A DNA stretch of 64,000 nucleotides from Lysobacter sp. Root494 (GCF_001427225.1 NZ_LMFH01000007.1:1-64000); one strand, 5' to 3'; counted from the first letter of the stretch, positions 18,393 through 29,727 are shown. Numbers and translations are program-made. Notes: generated from the sequence alone by a model not told the origin.

Positions 18393-21278
18393 TCAGAAGC
18401 GCTGCTGGTACTTCATGTAGATCGTGCGGCCGATATCGAAACCACCGTAGTACGGGAAGTTGCTGCTCGGCTGCGTGAACAGCGTCGGGCCGACGTGGTT
18501 GCCGACGTTGTTCGAGCCCAGTGCGACGGTCGCATTCCAAGGCAGCTTGGCGTAAACCTGCACGTCGTGGAACGTGTTGGAACCGAGGCGGTTGATCGCG
18601 TCCGGCACGCCGTTGGCGATGCGGTCGGGATCCGAGCACGGACGGTTCGGCACGCAGCTCTCGTAGATGCCGGAGTAGTAGCGCGCGGTGTAGTTCGCAC
18701 CGAAGACGCCCTTCGTCCAGTTCAGGCCGAGGTTCGAACGCAGGCGGAACACGCCACCGGTGCCGACCTGGCCGACCATGATGTCCTCACCGGCTTCGTT
18801 CTGGGCCAGGGTGTCGTACTTGCTGGTGTACGAGTTGTCCCAGTTGATCGTGAACTTGCCGAACGAGGTCTCGGGCAGCTTGTAGTTCACGCCGAGGTCC
18901 CAGCCTTCCGTTTCCAGCGCGCCGAGGTTGGCCAGGCCGAAGAACATGCCGGTGATGTGGCCGTCGGCAGCGCGGGTGATGCTGGCGCAGCGCGAGGCAT
19001 CGCCCAGCACGTAGCAGTCGCGCAGGATGGTGTCCGGGCTGTCCTGGATGATCGCGTTGGTGAGCTCGTAGTTGTACCAGTCGAGTTCGATGTCGAGGCC
19101 TTCGACCCACTGCGGGCTCCACACGAGACCGGCGGTCTTGGTCTTGGCGGTTTCCGGGGTGAGGTTCGGGTTCGAACCGCTCAGGAACTGGTCCGGGGTC
19201 TGGCACGGGTACGCGGTGCAGGGCACCAGGCCCTGGCCGAGCTGCACGTAGCCGAGCGGCACGCCGGCCGAGGTGCATGCAGCGTTTCCGTTCACGCTGT
19301 TGTTTGCGCCGGTGCCGCACGGATCGGTGTAGGACTCGAAGCTGCCACCGACGCCACCGAACAGGTCGGAGATCGACGGCGCGCGGAAGCCTTCGGCGTA
19401 GGTACCGCGGAACAGCATGCCTTCCATCGGGCGCCAGCGCAGCGAGAACTTGCTGTTGGTGGTGTCACCGAAGTTGGAGTAGTCCGAGTAGCGGCTGGCG
19501 ATGTTGAAGCTCAGCTCCTTCGCGAACGGCAGGTCGGCCAGCACCGGGATTTCCAGCTCGGCGTAGAACTCGTCCAGCGAGTACGCACCCTGCGTGGTGG
19601 TCGCCGGGAGACCGGTGCTCAGGCCTGCCTGCGCGAACGCATCCGGAACGAAGCGGCCGTCTTCCGAACGATGCTCCACGCCGACCGCCAGGCCGAGGCC
19701 GCCAGCCGGCATATCGAACAACGTGCCCGACAGGTTGGCGCTGTAGGTCTTGGAGTTGGTGCGACCGGTATCGGTGTACTGCGGGAACAGATAGGCGATC
19801 AGGTCCGGGTTGCCGGTGAGCGAGCCGGCTTGGGCGTCGCCGTACGGAGCCAGCGGATTCCACGGCACGCACTCGCCGTTGCCGACGTTGGTGCCATAGG
19901 AAATCGGGCTGGCGGCCGAGCCGCATTCGACGCGGCCGGTGGCCGGGTTGAACCACGAGGCACCCAGGGCCTGGCCGGTGGCCAGCAGGCTGGCGTCGCC
20001 GCGGGCGTTCTTGACGCTCTCGTTGCGGTTGATGTTGGCGCCAACATCCCAGTCCCAATAGTTCTCGCCGATCTGGAAGCTGCCCTCGAAACCTGCCGCG
20101 ACACGGAAGGTTTCCAGCTTGCTTTCAGTGACTCGCGGCATTTCCCACAGGCGGCGACGGAAGGCCACGTCGGTGCCCGGGGTCGGGGAGAAATAGCTGT
20201 CGCCCGAAAGCGGCGTGCCAAAGGAACCCGACTGGTACGGATAGCCGGCGATCTGCTGGCCGGTGGTGCGCTTGTTGTACTGCAGGTCGCTCTTGAAGCG
20301 GATGTTGTCGGTGATGTCGAACGTACCGTTCACGAAGATCGACTGACGCTCGACGCCGGTCTGCACGAACATCTGTTCGTTCGAGTTGGCGTACTGCGAC
20401 GGCACGAGCGGCGTGTAGTTGGCAAGATTGTTCGGATCGGCGCCGGGGGTCAGGGTGCACCACGTGTTGGCACCACCCGGGCCGCACGGCAGGAACGCCG
20501 AACCGTTCTGGCTCACCGGGCTCCAGCCCGAGAACGGATAATCATCGGAATAGTCCGCGCCCACGTTGCCGTAGGACGAGAACGGACGGTCGCTGGCGAG
20601 CACCGGCTCGTCCTTCGCGTATTCGAAGCTGACGGTGAGGCTGGAACGCTCGCCGACATTGCCCATCGTGACGTCGAACGACTGCTTCTCGCCGTCGCCC
20701 TGGCTGTACTGGCCGAGGTAGACGTTGGCTTCCACGCCGTCGAAGTTGCTGCGGGTGATCACGTTGACCACGCCGGCGATGGCGTCGGAGCCGTACAGCG
20801 CGGAACCGCCGTCCTTCAGGACTTCGATGCGCTCGATCGCCGAAACCGGGATCTGGCTCAGGTCCTGCAGGCCGCTGGTCGAGATGCCCAGGCGCTTGCC
20901 GTTGACCAGGACCAGGGTGCGCTGGGCGCCGAGGTTGCGGATGTCGATGTAGTAGCCACCGACGTCTTCGCCGGAGGCCAGTGCCTGCGAGCGCGAGATC
21001 GCCGGCGAACCCGCCGAGGTCAGGTTCTGCAGGATGTCGGCGACCGACGTGAAGCCCTGCTGCTGGATCTGCTCGCGGGTGACCTGGATGACGGGCTGCG
21101 CCGTTTCGATGTCCGACTGGCGAATGCGCGAGCCAGTGACTTCGATGCGGTCGAGGGTCGTCGCCTGTTCGGCAGGCGCCGTGGCGGCTTCCTGCGCGCC
21201 GGCGAATGCCGGGGCCAGGGCGAGCGCGATGCTGACGGGCAAAAGGCCGCGCTGCATCGCGTTGTGGCGATGAGTCAT
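18393..21278 (-). CDS. TonB-dependent outer-membrane receptor
   Basis: A 961-residue outer-membrane transporter. A signal peptide ends near AFAGAQEA, then a TonB-box-like stretch TTLDRIEVTGSRIRQ, a plug domain (residues about 60-175, with ALYGSDAIAGVVNVITR closing it) and a long 22-strand barrel whose last strand ends in an aromatic residue (YMKYQQRF). Several cysteine pairs lie in predicted outer loops. This is the subgroup common in Xanthomonadaceae for uptake of plant or polymer-derived nutrients, but the ligand cannot be read from sequence. GGAGAGAG precedes the start. An AraC-family regulator lies 64 bases upstream on the same strand. Confidence 0.94.
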   Translation of the reverse strand: MTHRHNAMQRGLLPVSIALALAPAFAGAQEAATAPAEQATTLDRIEVTGSRIRQSDIETAQPVIQVTREQIQQQGFTSVADILQNLTSAGSPAISRSQALASGEDVGGYYIDIRNLGAQRTLVLVNGKRLGISTSGLQDLSQIPVSAIERIEVLKDGGSALYGSDAIAGVVNVITRSNFDGVEANVYLGQYSQGDGEKQSFDVTMGNVGERSSLTVSFEYAKDEPVLASDRPFSSYGNVGADYSDDYPFSGWSPVSQNGSAFLPCGPGGANTWCTLTPGADPNNLANYTPLVPSQYANSNEQMFVQTGVERQSIFVNGTFDITDNIRFKSDLQYNKRTTGQQIAGYPYQSGSFGTPLSGDSYFSPTPGTDVAFRRRLWEMPRVTESKLETFRVAAGFEGSFQIGENYWDWDVGANINRNESVKNARGDASLLATGQALGASWFNPATGRVECGSAASPISYGTNVGNGECVPWNPLAPYGDAQAGSLTGNPDLIAYLFPQYTDTGRTNSKTYSANLSGTLFDMPAGGLGLAVGVEHRSEDGRFVPDAFAQAGLSTGLPATTTQGAYSLDEFYAELEIPVLADLPFAKELSFNIASRYSDYSNFGDTTNSKFSLRWRPMEGMLFRGTYAEGFRAPSISDLFGGVGGSFESYTDPCGTGANNSVNGNAACTSAGVPLGYVQLGQGLVPCTAYPCQTPDQFLSGSNPNLTPETAKTKTAGLVWSPQWVEGLDIELDWYNYELTNAIIQDSPDTILRDCYVLGDASRCASITRAADGHITGMFFGLANLGALETEGWDLGVNYKLPETSFGKFTINWDNSYTSKYDTLAQNEAGEDIMVGQVGTGGVFRLRSNLGLNWTKGVFGANYTARYYSGIYESCVPNRPCSDPDRIANGVPDAINRLGSNTFHDVQVYAKLPWNATVALGSNNVGNHVGPTLFTQPSSNFPYYGGFDIGRTIYMKYQQRF

Positions 21279-21342
21279 TTGTTCTCTCTCCGGTGATCGT
21301 TATGTTGCGATCGTTATTGGTGCGTTAAAACGCCTCGGAAAC

Positions 21343-22260
21343 TTACGTCCCGGTGAGCAAGGAAGCTTTGCGGCCCGCGATGGGTGTGTTTGCCGCATCT
21401 GGCGGCGAAGCGAATCCGCCGGCAGCGCGCACGCCCTTGCGATAGCTCGAGGCGGACACGCCGAAGCGGGCGCGGAATGCCCGCGCAAAGCTGCAGCAGT
21501 TGTCGAAACCGCAGGCAGCGGCGACTTCACCGATCATCATCGACGTGCTTTCCAGCAGCTCCGCGGCGCGCTCGATGCGCAGGCGCGCGGCAGCGGCCTG
21601 CGGACTCTCGTCATAGAGCGACAGGAAGGTCTTGGAGAAGTACCAGCTCGAAAAGCTGGTCAGCTCGGCGAGTTCGCTGATGCGGACGATGCGGTCGCTG
21701 TTGCCTTCCAGGTAGAGGCGCGCGCGTTGCAGGCGGCCGAACACCTGGCGCTTGCGGGTGCGCGACCGGCCCGGGCAGCGCGGTACGCGCGCGGCCAGGT
21801 CCTGCTGCACGCCGATGAGATGAAGCAGGAGCGGCCGGAGCTGGCCGATGTCGGCCGCGGGCATGCGCGCCGCGGCATCACGCCACAGCCGGAACGCGAC
21901 CAGCACGTCGTGGCGGGTCAGTTGGCCGCGGCCGGCGTAGAGGGCCCCATCCGACAGGCGACCCAGTGCCCGCAGCATGTCGCTGCCCAGGCTGAGGCCG
22001 ATGCACAGCCCGTGGCGATCGCTCTGCACGAGGGGGCGCGAGTCCTTCTCCAGCGCGATCCATTCGCCGCGCTGCAGCTGGAACCGCCCTTCCTTGGCCT
22101 CGACCCACGAACTGCCGCGGATCTGCAGCCAGATCGAGAAGCCGCCGTTCTCCAGGTGCACGCTGCCAAGCCGCGCGACGCCGATGCACCCGGCCTGGCC
22201 GGGTTCGGCCATCTCCGGCTGAAGGATCTGCCCGCGATCTGCCCACTGTGTCGATTCCAC
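21343..22260 (-). CDS. AraC-family transcriptional regulator
   Basis: A 305-residue regulator. The N-terminal 160 residues form a ligand-sensing cupin-like region with no recognised ligand. The C-terminal part, from RARLYLEGNSDRIVRISELAELTSFSSWYFSKTF to GEVAAACGFDNCCSFARAFRARFGVSASSYRKG, carries the two helix-turn-helix units. The start is a GTG at 22260 with GAGGTGG five bases upstream. The gene directly precedes and is co-oriented with the TonB receptor gene, so the receptor is the first candidate target. That link is inference from position only. Confidence 0.88.
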   Translation of the reverse strand: MESTQWADRGQILQPEMAEPGQAGCIGVARLGSVHLENGGFSIWLQIRGSSWVEAKEGRFQLQRGEWIALEKDSRPLVQSDRHGLCIGLSLGSDMLRALGRLSDGALYAGRGQLTRHDVLVAFRLWRDAAARMPAADIGQLRPLLLHLIGVQQDLAARVPRCPGRSRTRKRQVFGRLQRARLYLEGNSDRIVRISELAELTSFSSWYFSKTFLSLYDESPQAAAARLRIERAAELLESTSMMIGEVAAACGFDNCCSFARAFRARFGVSASSYRKGVRAAGGFASPPDAANTPIAGRKASLLTGT

Positions 22261-22412
22261 GATCCACCTCGCTATGCCAGGACTGGCAGGTGGATTTGCC
22301 CGATCGCGGGCCGGTCATCAGGAAAGCGGGCGGAAAGTTGTGCGAAATCTGGCCGAAGCCTGTTCCGAAGAAGTTACGAAGGGTGTTTTCCCAGATACGG
22401 CAAGCACTTAGG

Positions 22413-24689
22413 TCATTGCGACCCGACGACTTCGGGCTGGATCGTCAACGGCATGAAGCCGATGTCCCCGCCATCCCACAGCGAAAGCGTGACGTAGATC
22501 GCGTCGTTGCGTGGCGACAGACTGAAGCCGCTGGGCCCGCTGCGGCGGTTGCGGTCCACGCACAGCAACGGCTTTTCATCGCCCAGGCGGCGCAGGGCGG
22601 ATGCGCAATCGGTCGTCCGCTCGAAGTAATAGATGCGCCCGTCCGAGCCGACCGACCAGGCGCGGTAGCGGGCAACCTCGGGCACTTCGGCATCGACCTG
22701 GCGCACGCTGCCGGCGGTGAGATCCAGGTCGGCCTGCCACAAACCGGGCCGGCCCGGCCGGGCGAACAGCACCCGCTGCCCGGCTTCGTCCACGCGTGCC
22801 ACCGCGACGTCGGATATCGCCGACACCAGGCGCCACGGCTGCGCGCGACGGTCATACAGGGCGAGCCGCAACGGCCCGTCATCGACACCCGCAACCATCA
22901 GCACGCGCCGGTCGTCGGCAGGGACGTACAGGGCCTGGACCACGTTTTCCTCGGGGCTGGGAAGGCGGACCACCTGCCCGCTCGACGGCGTGACTTCGTA
23001 GAGCCCGAAACCACCGTCACCCTCGCCTACCACCAGCAGCCGCCGGCTGTCGCGCGACCAGTCCGGCGGATGCCAGGATTCCGGCCGCAGGCCATTGACC
23101 AGCCGGAGCGAATCGGGACGGCGCAGGTCGGTCCACCACAGGCCGAACTCGCCCGAGCGATCCGAGGTGAACACCAGTTGCCGGTTATCCGGCGCGATCA
23201 CCGGCAGGCGGTCGCGTCCCGATGAGGCGAACATGCGTTCGACTTCGTGGCGCCCGCCCAGCGCCACGCGATGGATGCCGAAGTAATTGCGCGCCTCGGT
23301 GAACGCCAGCGCGGGCGTGCGGGCGGCGATGGTCGGCTCCATGGCGTCCTGAAGGCCCATGTCGCGCACCAGTCCGCTGTCGAGATCCAGTTGCAGCAGG
23401 CGGCTTTCGCTGCCGCTCCAGCGGGCGAGGACGATGCTGCGGCCGTCCGGCATCCAGTCCCAGCCGCGGATATCCGCGTGCAGGCGGGTCAGCCGCTGCG
23501 CGCGGCCGCCGGTGCTCGGGATGCGGAACAGATCACCTACCGGCGAATTGCGCACGAACACGATCCAGCGTCCATCCGGCGAATAGCGCGGTGTGAAGTC
23601 CACATCGTCTGCGGTGGCGCCGTAATCGAGGAGGCGCCATTCGCCGCTGGCGAAGTCCAGCAGCCGCAGGCCGGCGCCGCCCACCGGCGTGCCACGGCTG
23701 CCGAACACCAGCCCCCGCCCGTCGTAAGTCCAGTCGAAGCTGGGGGGATTACGCGGGTCGCAGTCGCCGACCACCCGCTCGGTGCCGCCGTTGGAAGGCA
23801 GCACCATGACCTTGCAGTCTCCGTCTCCGCCCGGCACCACGCGCAGGAAGGCGATCTCGCGCCCGTTCGGCGACCATGCCGGGGCACTGTCCCAGGCTTC
23901 GCCCTCGGGATGGCTCAGTTGCCGCGGCGGGCTGGGATCCGTGGTCTGGACCAGGATCGCGGTGCGCCGCTGTCCGGCCGGTGTCGCCACGTAAGCCACG
24001 AGTGCGGCGTCGGGCGAGAGGCTCGGACTGCTTTCGATCCCGGGCACCGAGGTGATCAGGCGGTAATTCGCGCTGGGCGCATTGGTTTCGCCGGCCTGGG
24101 CAGAGTGCGAAGCAGCCTGCGGCGTCCTGTCGCCGCGCAACGACCACAGCAACACCAGCACGAAAGCGAGCGCGGCCACGCCCAGGGCGATCGCGATCAT
24201 CCGCCAGTCGCCGCGGACGTCCACCGGCGACTGTGGATAGCGCGGCGGCTTTGCGCTGGCCGGCGCTGCCGCCTGGTTTCCAGCGGACTGTCGTGGCGAC
24301 TGCGCATGAAGCTCCTGCGCGAAGCCGCCTTCGTCCAGCCATTCCACGGGTGCCAGCAGGCGATACCCGTATTTCGCGATCGTCTCGATATAGCGCGGAT
24401 TGCCGCGCTCGTCGTCGAAGGCCTTGCGCAGTTGCGTGATCGCCTGCGTGACCACGTCGTCGCTGGGCATCGTGCCGGCCCAGACCTGCGCGAGCAGGGC
24501 ATCGCGGCTGACCACGCGACCACCCTGCTCGATCAGCGCGGCGAGCACGCCGATCGCCTTCGGCGTCACGCGCCGCGGACGGCGCGCCCCGGGCGCGTGG
24601 ATCTCCCGCAACGGCATGTCCACCGTGCAGTCGCCCACGCGCAACCGCGCGGACGGCAGCGACGAAGATGGAATCGAAGGAATCGACAT
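22413..24689 (-). CDS. Membrane-anchored winged-helix regulator with TolB-like beta-propeller
   Basis: A 758-residue ToxR/CadC-type protein. Residues 14-112 are an OmpR-like winged-helix DNA-binding domain (VTPKAIGVLAALIEQGGRVVSRDALL, then RYIETIAKYGYRLL). After a proline- and alanine-rich linker a single membrane helix spans residues 163-184. The remaining 560 residues should be periplasmic and contain repeated SPDG, SPNGREIAFLR, SPDGRWIVF and WMPDGRS motifs of TolB/PD40 propeller blades. Such a layout couples an external signal directly to DNA binding. AGGA precedes the ATG. The signal and the target genes are unknown; the adjacent AraC and TonB receptor genes are candidates. Confidence 0.87.
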   Translation of the reverse strand: MSIPSIPSSSLPSARLRVGDCTVDMPLREIHAPGARRPRRVTPKAIGVLAALIEQGGRVVSRDALLAQVWAGTMPSDDVVTQAITQLRKAFDDERGNPRYIETIAKYGYRLLAPVEWLDEGGFAQELHAQSPRQSAGNQAAAPASAKPPRYPQSPVDVRGDWRMIAIALGVAALAFVLVLLWSLRGDRTPQAASHSAQAGETNAPSANYRLITSVPGIESSPSLSPDAALVAYVATPAGQRRTAILVQTTDPSPPRQLSHPEGEAWDSAPAWSPNGREIAFLRVVPGGDGDCKVMVLPSNGGTERVVGDCDPRNPPSFDWTYDGRGLVFGSRGTPVGGAGLRLLDFASGEWRLLDYGATADDVDFTPRYSPDGRWIVFVRNSPVGDLFRIPSTGGRAQRLTRLHADIRGWDWMPDGRSIVLARWSGSESRLLQLDLDSGLVRDMGLQDAMEPTIAARTPALAFTEARNYFGIHRVALGGRHEVERMFASSGRDRLPVIAPDNRQLVFTSDRSGEFGLWWTDLRRPDSLRLVNGLRPESWHPPDWSRDSRRLLVVGEGDGGFGLYEVTPSSGQVVRLPSPEENVVQALYVPADDRRVLMVAGVDDGPLRLALYDRRAQPWRLVSAISDVAVARVDEAGQRVLFARPGRPGLWQADLDLTAGSVRQVDAEVPEVARYRAWSVGSDGRIYYFERTTDCASALRRLGDEKPLLCVDRNRRSGPSGFSLSPRNDAIYVTLSLWDGGDIGFMPLTIQPEVVGSQ

Positions 24690-24920
24690 GAATCCTGAAG
24701 ATGATGCGCAGGCGCGCGCGTGGGTGCCAGTGCGGTCAATGGAACCGACCGATCCGGCAAACGGGGTTGCCGTCAGCGGAAAGGTATCGACCGCGCGCCC
24801 ATTCTAAGGTTCACCGGTTACCCGGCCTTTGCATGTGTTCAGGCAGCTGCCTCGCGCAGGGCATGGGTATCGACCCGACGCCGGTCTTCCGGCCGTCATC
24901 TCTCAGGCATCCCCCTGTTT

Positions 24921-24953
24921 GCGCCGGAACTCGGTCCTCCGGCGCATTTTTTT
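24921..24953 (+). terminator. Orphan intrinsic terminator, possible small-RNA 3' end
   Basis: Arms GCGCCGGA and TCCGGCGC with a nine-base loop, then A and seven T. It points rightward, while the genes on both sides are read leftward, so it would end a transcript that no annotated gene accounts for. Confidence 0.7.
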
Positions 24954-25040
24954 GCGGGTTGGCGCCGAACACCTGTGCCGCGATCGCGCAGTTCATGCTT
25001 TCCAACACGCACTGGCGCGTCTGTGCACGACACAGTTTTC

Positions 25041-25209
25041 CCTTCTCCCCGCTTGCGGGGAGAAGGTGCCTGAAGGGCGGATGAGGGGCGAGCGCAGCGA
25101 GCTGCAGTTGCCTTTGTTGTTACGGACGGAAGAGCAAAAGCGCGCTCGCTGCGCTCGCTCCCCTCACCTGCCCTTCGGGCATCCTCTCCCCGCAAGCGGG
25201 GAGAGGGCG
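25041..25209. repeat. Composite palindromic repeat, copy B
   Basis: The same plan as copy A: a left hairpin (CCTTCTCCCCGC / GCGGGGAGAAGG), GGCGGATGAGGGG facing out, a variable centre, CCCCTCAC facing back, and a right hairpin (CCTCTCCCCGC / GCGGGGAGAGG). The centre contains a second inverted pair around GCGAGCGCAGCGAGC and GCTCGCTGCGCTCGC. It lies 27 bases 3' of the thiC stop codon. Confidence 0.88.
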
Positions 25210-25236
25210 ATTCATGCGTGGTCGCAGCGCGAAGCC

Positions 25237-27360
<2,124 letters not shown>

Positions 27361-27609
27361 CACCATGCATGGCGGTCGCGGGCCAGCGAAGGCACCACTT
27401 TCCTCGCATGCTTCCTTGTAGAGCCGAGCTTGCTCCGATACTCCTGCTTCACGGGTGCACCAAAGGCAGCGGAGGAAGCGGCGCTCTGCGAAATCAGGCG
27501 AAGGCGCGACCCCGACAGTTTCACGCGCAACTTCACCGAACTGATTTCGCACGTAACTATCTGATGCGAAAAGGCTTATGAAGTTTCGGGATATGCACCA
27601 CGCAGGTGG

Positions 27610-27639
27610 TTGACACCGGCCGGAACCGCGTGGTCTTCT
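27610..27639 (+). promoter_or_regulatory. Probable promoter of the ilv-leu operon
   Basis: TTGACA at 27610-27615 is a perfect -35 box. With an 18-base spacer the -10 position is TCTTCT (27634-27639), a poor match. The start of transcription would then fall at about 27646, the first base of the leader ATG. The thr promoter in this window has the same distance from TTGACA to its leader ATG, which supports the assignment. Confidence 0.5.
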
Positions 27640-27645
27640 GCAGCC

Positions 27646-27804
27646 ATGACGCAGCGCAACAACCACTCGCAGACCGCAACAGCCAGGCCGCAGGGCCAGG
27701 CGCTCGAGCTGCGCGCCGGACTCATTACGCTCGCGACCCTCGCGCTTATTACCGTACTTGTACTTATTACCGGCTCAACCAGCGCGGGGTACGGGTTTGC
27801 GTAA
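27646..27804 (+). CDS. Leader peptide of the ilv-leu operon (attenuator)
   Basis: A 52-codon reading frame whose codons 26-42 read [17 protein letters not shown]: six Leu, three Ile, two Val and four Thr codons in seventeen. These are the end products of the downstream operon plus threonine, the precursor of isoleucine. Several of them are AT-rich codons (CTT, ATT, GTA) that are uncommon in this GC-rich genome, which would make stalling more sensitive. There is no Shine-Dalgarno sequence before the ATG; the transcript probably starts at the ATG itself. Codons 46-49 overlap the antiterminator arm. The peptide itself is not expected to have a function. Confidence 0.88.
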   Translation: MTQRNNHSQTATARPQGQALELRAGLITLATLALITVLVLITGSTSAGYGFA

Positions 27805-27867
27805 GTAGCACCACCAAACCCAGGTCTAGAAACACCGACCCCGCGCCTGAGAAGGCGCGGGGTTTTT
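27782..27867 (+). terminator. ilv-leu attenuator: terminator and competing antiterminator
   Basis: The terminator has a perfect nine-base stem, CCCCGCGCC (27839-27847) with GGCGCGGGG (27854-27862), a six-base loop and five T. Its left arm can instead pair with GCGCGGGGT (27782-27790), inside the end of the leader frame, giving a nine-base antiterminator. A further stem GGGTTTG (27793-27799) with CAAACCC (27815-27821) encloses the leader stop codon. A ribosome stalled in codons 26-42 would leave 27782-27790 free and favour read-through; one that reaches the stop codon would cover it and favour termination. Confidence 0.88.
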
Positions 27868-27911
27868 CGTTTCTACGGCCTGACTATCCGATCCACAGGA
27901 ATGTTCAGAAC

Positions 27912-29690
27912 GTGAGAAGCAACGCCATCAAGCAAGGTCCCGCCCGCGCTCCCGCCCGCGCCATGCTGCGCGCGACGGGACTCGACGACGCGGCGATCGC
28001 CAAGCCGCTGGTCGCCGTCGTGCACACGTGGTCCGACGTTTCGCCGTGCAATATCACGCTGCGCGACCTAGCGCAGAACGTGCGCGAAGGCGTGATCGCG
28101 GGCGGCGGCACGCCGATCGAGTTCAACACGATCGCGGTCACCGACGGCATCGCGATGGGTTCGGAAGGCATGCGCTCGTCGCTGGCTTCGCGCGAAACCA
28201 TTGCCGATTCGATCGAGCTGGCGGTCAACGGCCACTGCCTCGACGCGGTGGTGATGCTGGTCGGTTGCGACAAGACCATTCCCGCCGCGGCAATGGCGGC
28301 GGCGCGACTGAACATCCCGACCGTGATCCTCTACGGCGGCACGATCATGCCGGGCCATTGCCCGAAGCGCGCCGCGGCGAACGCGAAAGCTGCAGATGAA
28401 GATCGCGCGCTTACCGTGCAGGACGTCTTCGAAGCCGTGGGCGCGCACGCCGCCGGAAAGATCGACGACGCCGAACTGCACCAGATCGAATCGCATGCCT
28501 GTCCCGGCGCGGGAGCCTGCGGCGGTCAGTTCACCGCCAACACGATGGCGATGGCGCTGACCTTCCTCGGCCTGTCGCCACTGCAGCTCAACGACATTCC
28601 CGCCATCCATGCCGACAAGCCCGCCGCCGCGCGCGCCTGCGGCGAGATGGTGATGCAACGCTTGCGCTTTGGCGGCCCGAAACCGCGCGACATTCTCTCC
28701 CCCGTCGCGTTGCGCAACGCGGCGCGCGCGGTTTCGGCCACCGCCGGTTCCACCAACGCGGCATTGCACCTGCTGGCGATCGCGCATGAAGCAGGGGTCG
28801 CCTTCGACTTGGAAGAGTTCGAAGCCGCGGCGCAAACGCCGGTCATCGCCGACCTGAAACCCGGCGGACGCTACACCGCCGCGGAAATGTTCCAGCAAGG
28901 CGGTACGGCATTGGTGGCGCGCGAACTACGGGCGGCCGGTCTGATCGAGGATATTCCGACGGTTACGGGCCGCAGCTTTTTCGAGGAGCTCGACGACGTT
29001 CCCGCGCCGGCTTCGCAGGACGTCGTGCGCCCGGTCGCTTCGCCGATCAAGCCGCGCGGCGGCTACTCGATCCTCTACGGCAGCCTCGCGCCCGAGGGCT
29101 GCATTCTCAAGCTCGCCGGCCATGGTCGCGAACACTTCGAAGGCCCGGCGCGCGTGTTCGATTCGGAAGAAGCCGCGTTCGCCGCGGTGCAGGCGCGAAG
29201 GATCGACGCGGGCGACGTGGTCGTGATCCGCTTCGAGGGCCCTGCCGGCGGTCCCGGCATGCGCGAGATGCTCGCGGTCACCGCCGCGCTCGTTGGCCAA
29301 GGCCTCGGCAACGATGTCGCGCTGATCACCGACGGCCGCTTCAGCGGTGCGACGCACGGTTTCATGATCGGCCACATCGCGCCGGAAGCCGCGCGCGGCG
29401 GCCCCATCGCGAAGCTACGCGAAGGCGACATAGTGCGCATCGATGTCGCGCAACGGCGCATCGATGTCGACGCCAATCTCGCGACCCGTCCCGCCGTGCG
29501 CATCGCGCCGCGTGTCACCACCGGCGTGCTCGCGAAGTACGCGCGCGATGTCGGTTCCGCTTCGCGCGGTGCCGTGACCGCGCCTGGCCCGCTGGACGCA
29601 AGGCGCACCGCAACGCCCGCCGACACCGACTTCGCCGCCGCATCCGCACCCACCGATGCCGACACGGACATCGAACTGATCCTCGTCTGA
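27912..29690 (+). CDS. ilvD: Dihydroxy-acid dehydratase IlvD
   Basis: Iron-sulfur enzyme that dehydrates the dihydroxy acids to the 2-keto acids of valine and isoleucine. Key parts are [27 protein letters not shown] and [18 protein letters not shown] with the cluster cysteines, then the C-terminal [25 protein letters not shown] take the GTG at 27912 (592 residues) as start: the protein-like sequence [21 protein letters not shown] begins here, with AGGA 11 bases upstream. This is the shorter form of the family. A low-complexity Ala/Thr/Asp tail of about 30 residues is extra. First structural gene of the operon. Confidence 0.92.
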   Translation: MRSNAIKQGPARAPARAMLRATGLDDAAIAKPLVAVVHTWSDVSPCNITLRDLAQNVREGVIAGGGTPIEFNTIAVTDGIAMGSEGMRSSLASRETIADSIELAVNGHCLDAVVMLVGCDKTIPAAAMAAARLNIPTVILYGGTIMPGHCPKRAAANAKAADEDRALTVQDVFEAVGAHAAGKIDDAELHQIESHACPGAGACGGQFTANTMAMALTFLGLSPLQLNDIPAIHADKPAAARACGEMVMQRLRFGGPKPRDILSPVALRNAARAVSATAGSTNAALHLLAIAHEAGVAFDLEEFEAAAQTPVIADLKPGGRYTAAEMFQQGGTALVARELRAAGLIEDIPTVTGRSFFEELDDVPAPASQDVVRPVASPIKPRGGYSILYGSLAPEGCILKLAGHGREHFEGPARVFDSEEAAFAAVQARRIDAGDVVVIRFEGPAGGPGMREMLAVTAALVGQGLGNDVALITDGRFSGATHGFMIGHIAPEAARGGPIAKLREGDIVRIDVAQRRIDVDANLATRPAVRIAPRVTTGVLAKYARDVGSASRGAVTAPGPLDARRTATPADTDFAAASAPTDADTDIELILV

Positions 29691-29727
29691 CTTCAACCTC
29701 TCACTGAACCACCACCAGGACATCACC

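Larger units (their letters stand above)
24690..25236. other. Gene-free stretch with an orphan terminator and repeat copy B
   Basis: The 547 bases between two minus-strand genes hold no convincing protein gene. TAGAAT on the minus strand (24801-24806) could be the -10 box of the winged-helix regulator gene. On the plus strand a strong terminator at 24921-24953 has no plus-strand gene in front of it. The right part is palindromic repeat copy B. Confidence 0.6.

Noticed and set aside
18372-21296. A 974-codon open frame on the plus strand opposite the TonB receptor
   Set aside because: It is the antisense shadow of the receptor gene: valine, arginine and alanine repeats with no domain, no ribosome binding site, and the receptor on the other strand is unmistakable.
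24850-24925. Glycine-riboswitch-like segment with CTCTCAGGC
   Set aside because: The matching GGAGAG and GAAGGGGCAA parts of the aptamer are missing upstream, and no glycine-cleavage gene follows. Kept only as part of a possible small RNA.
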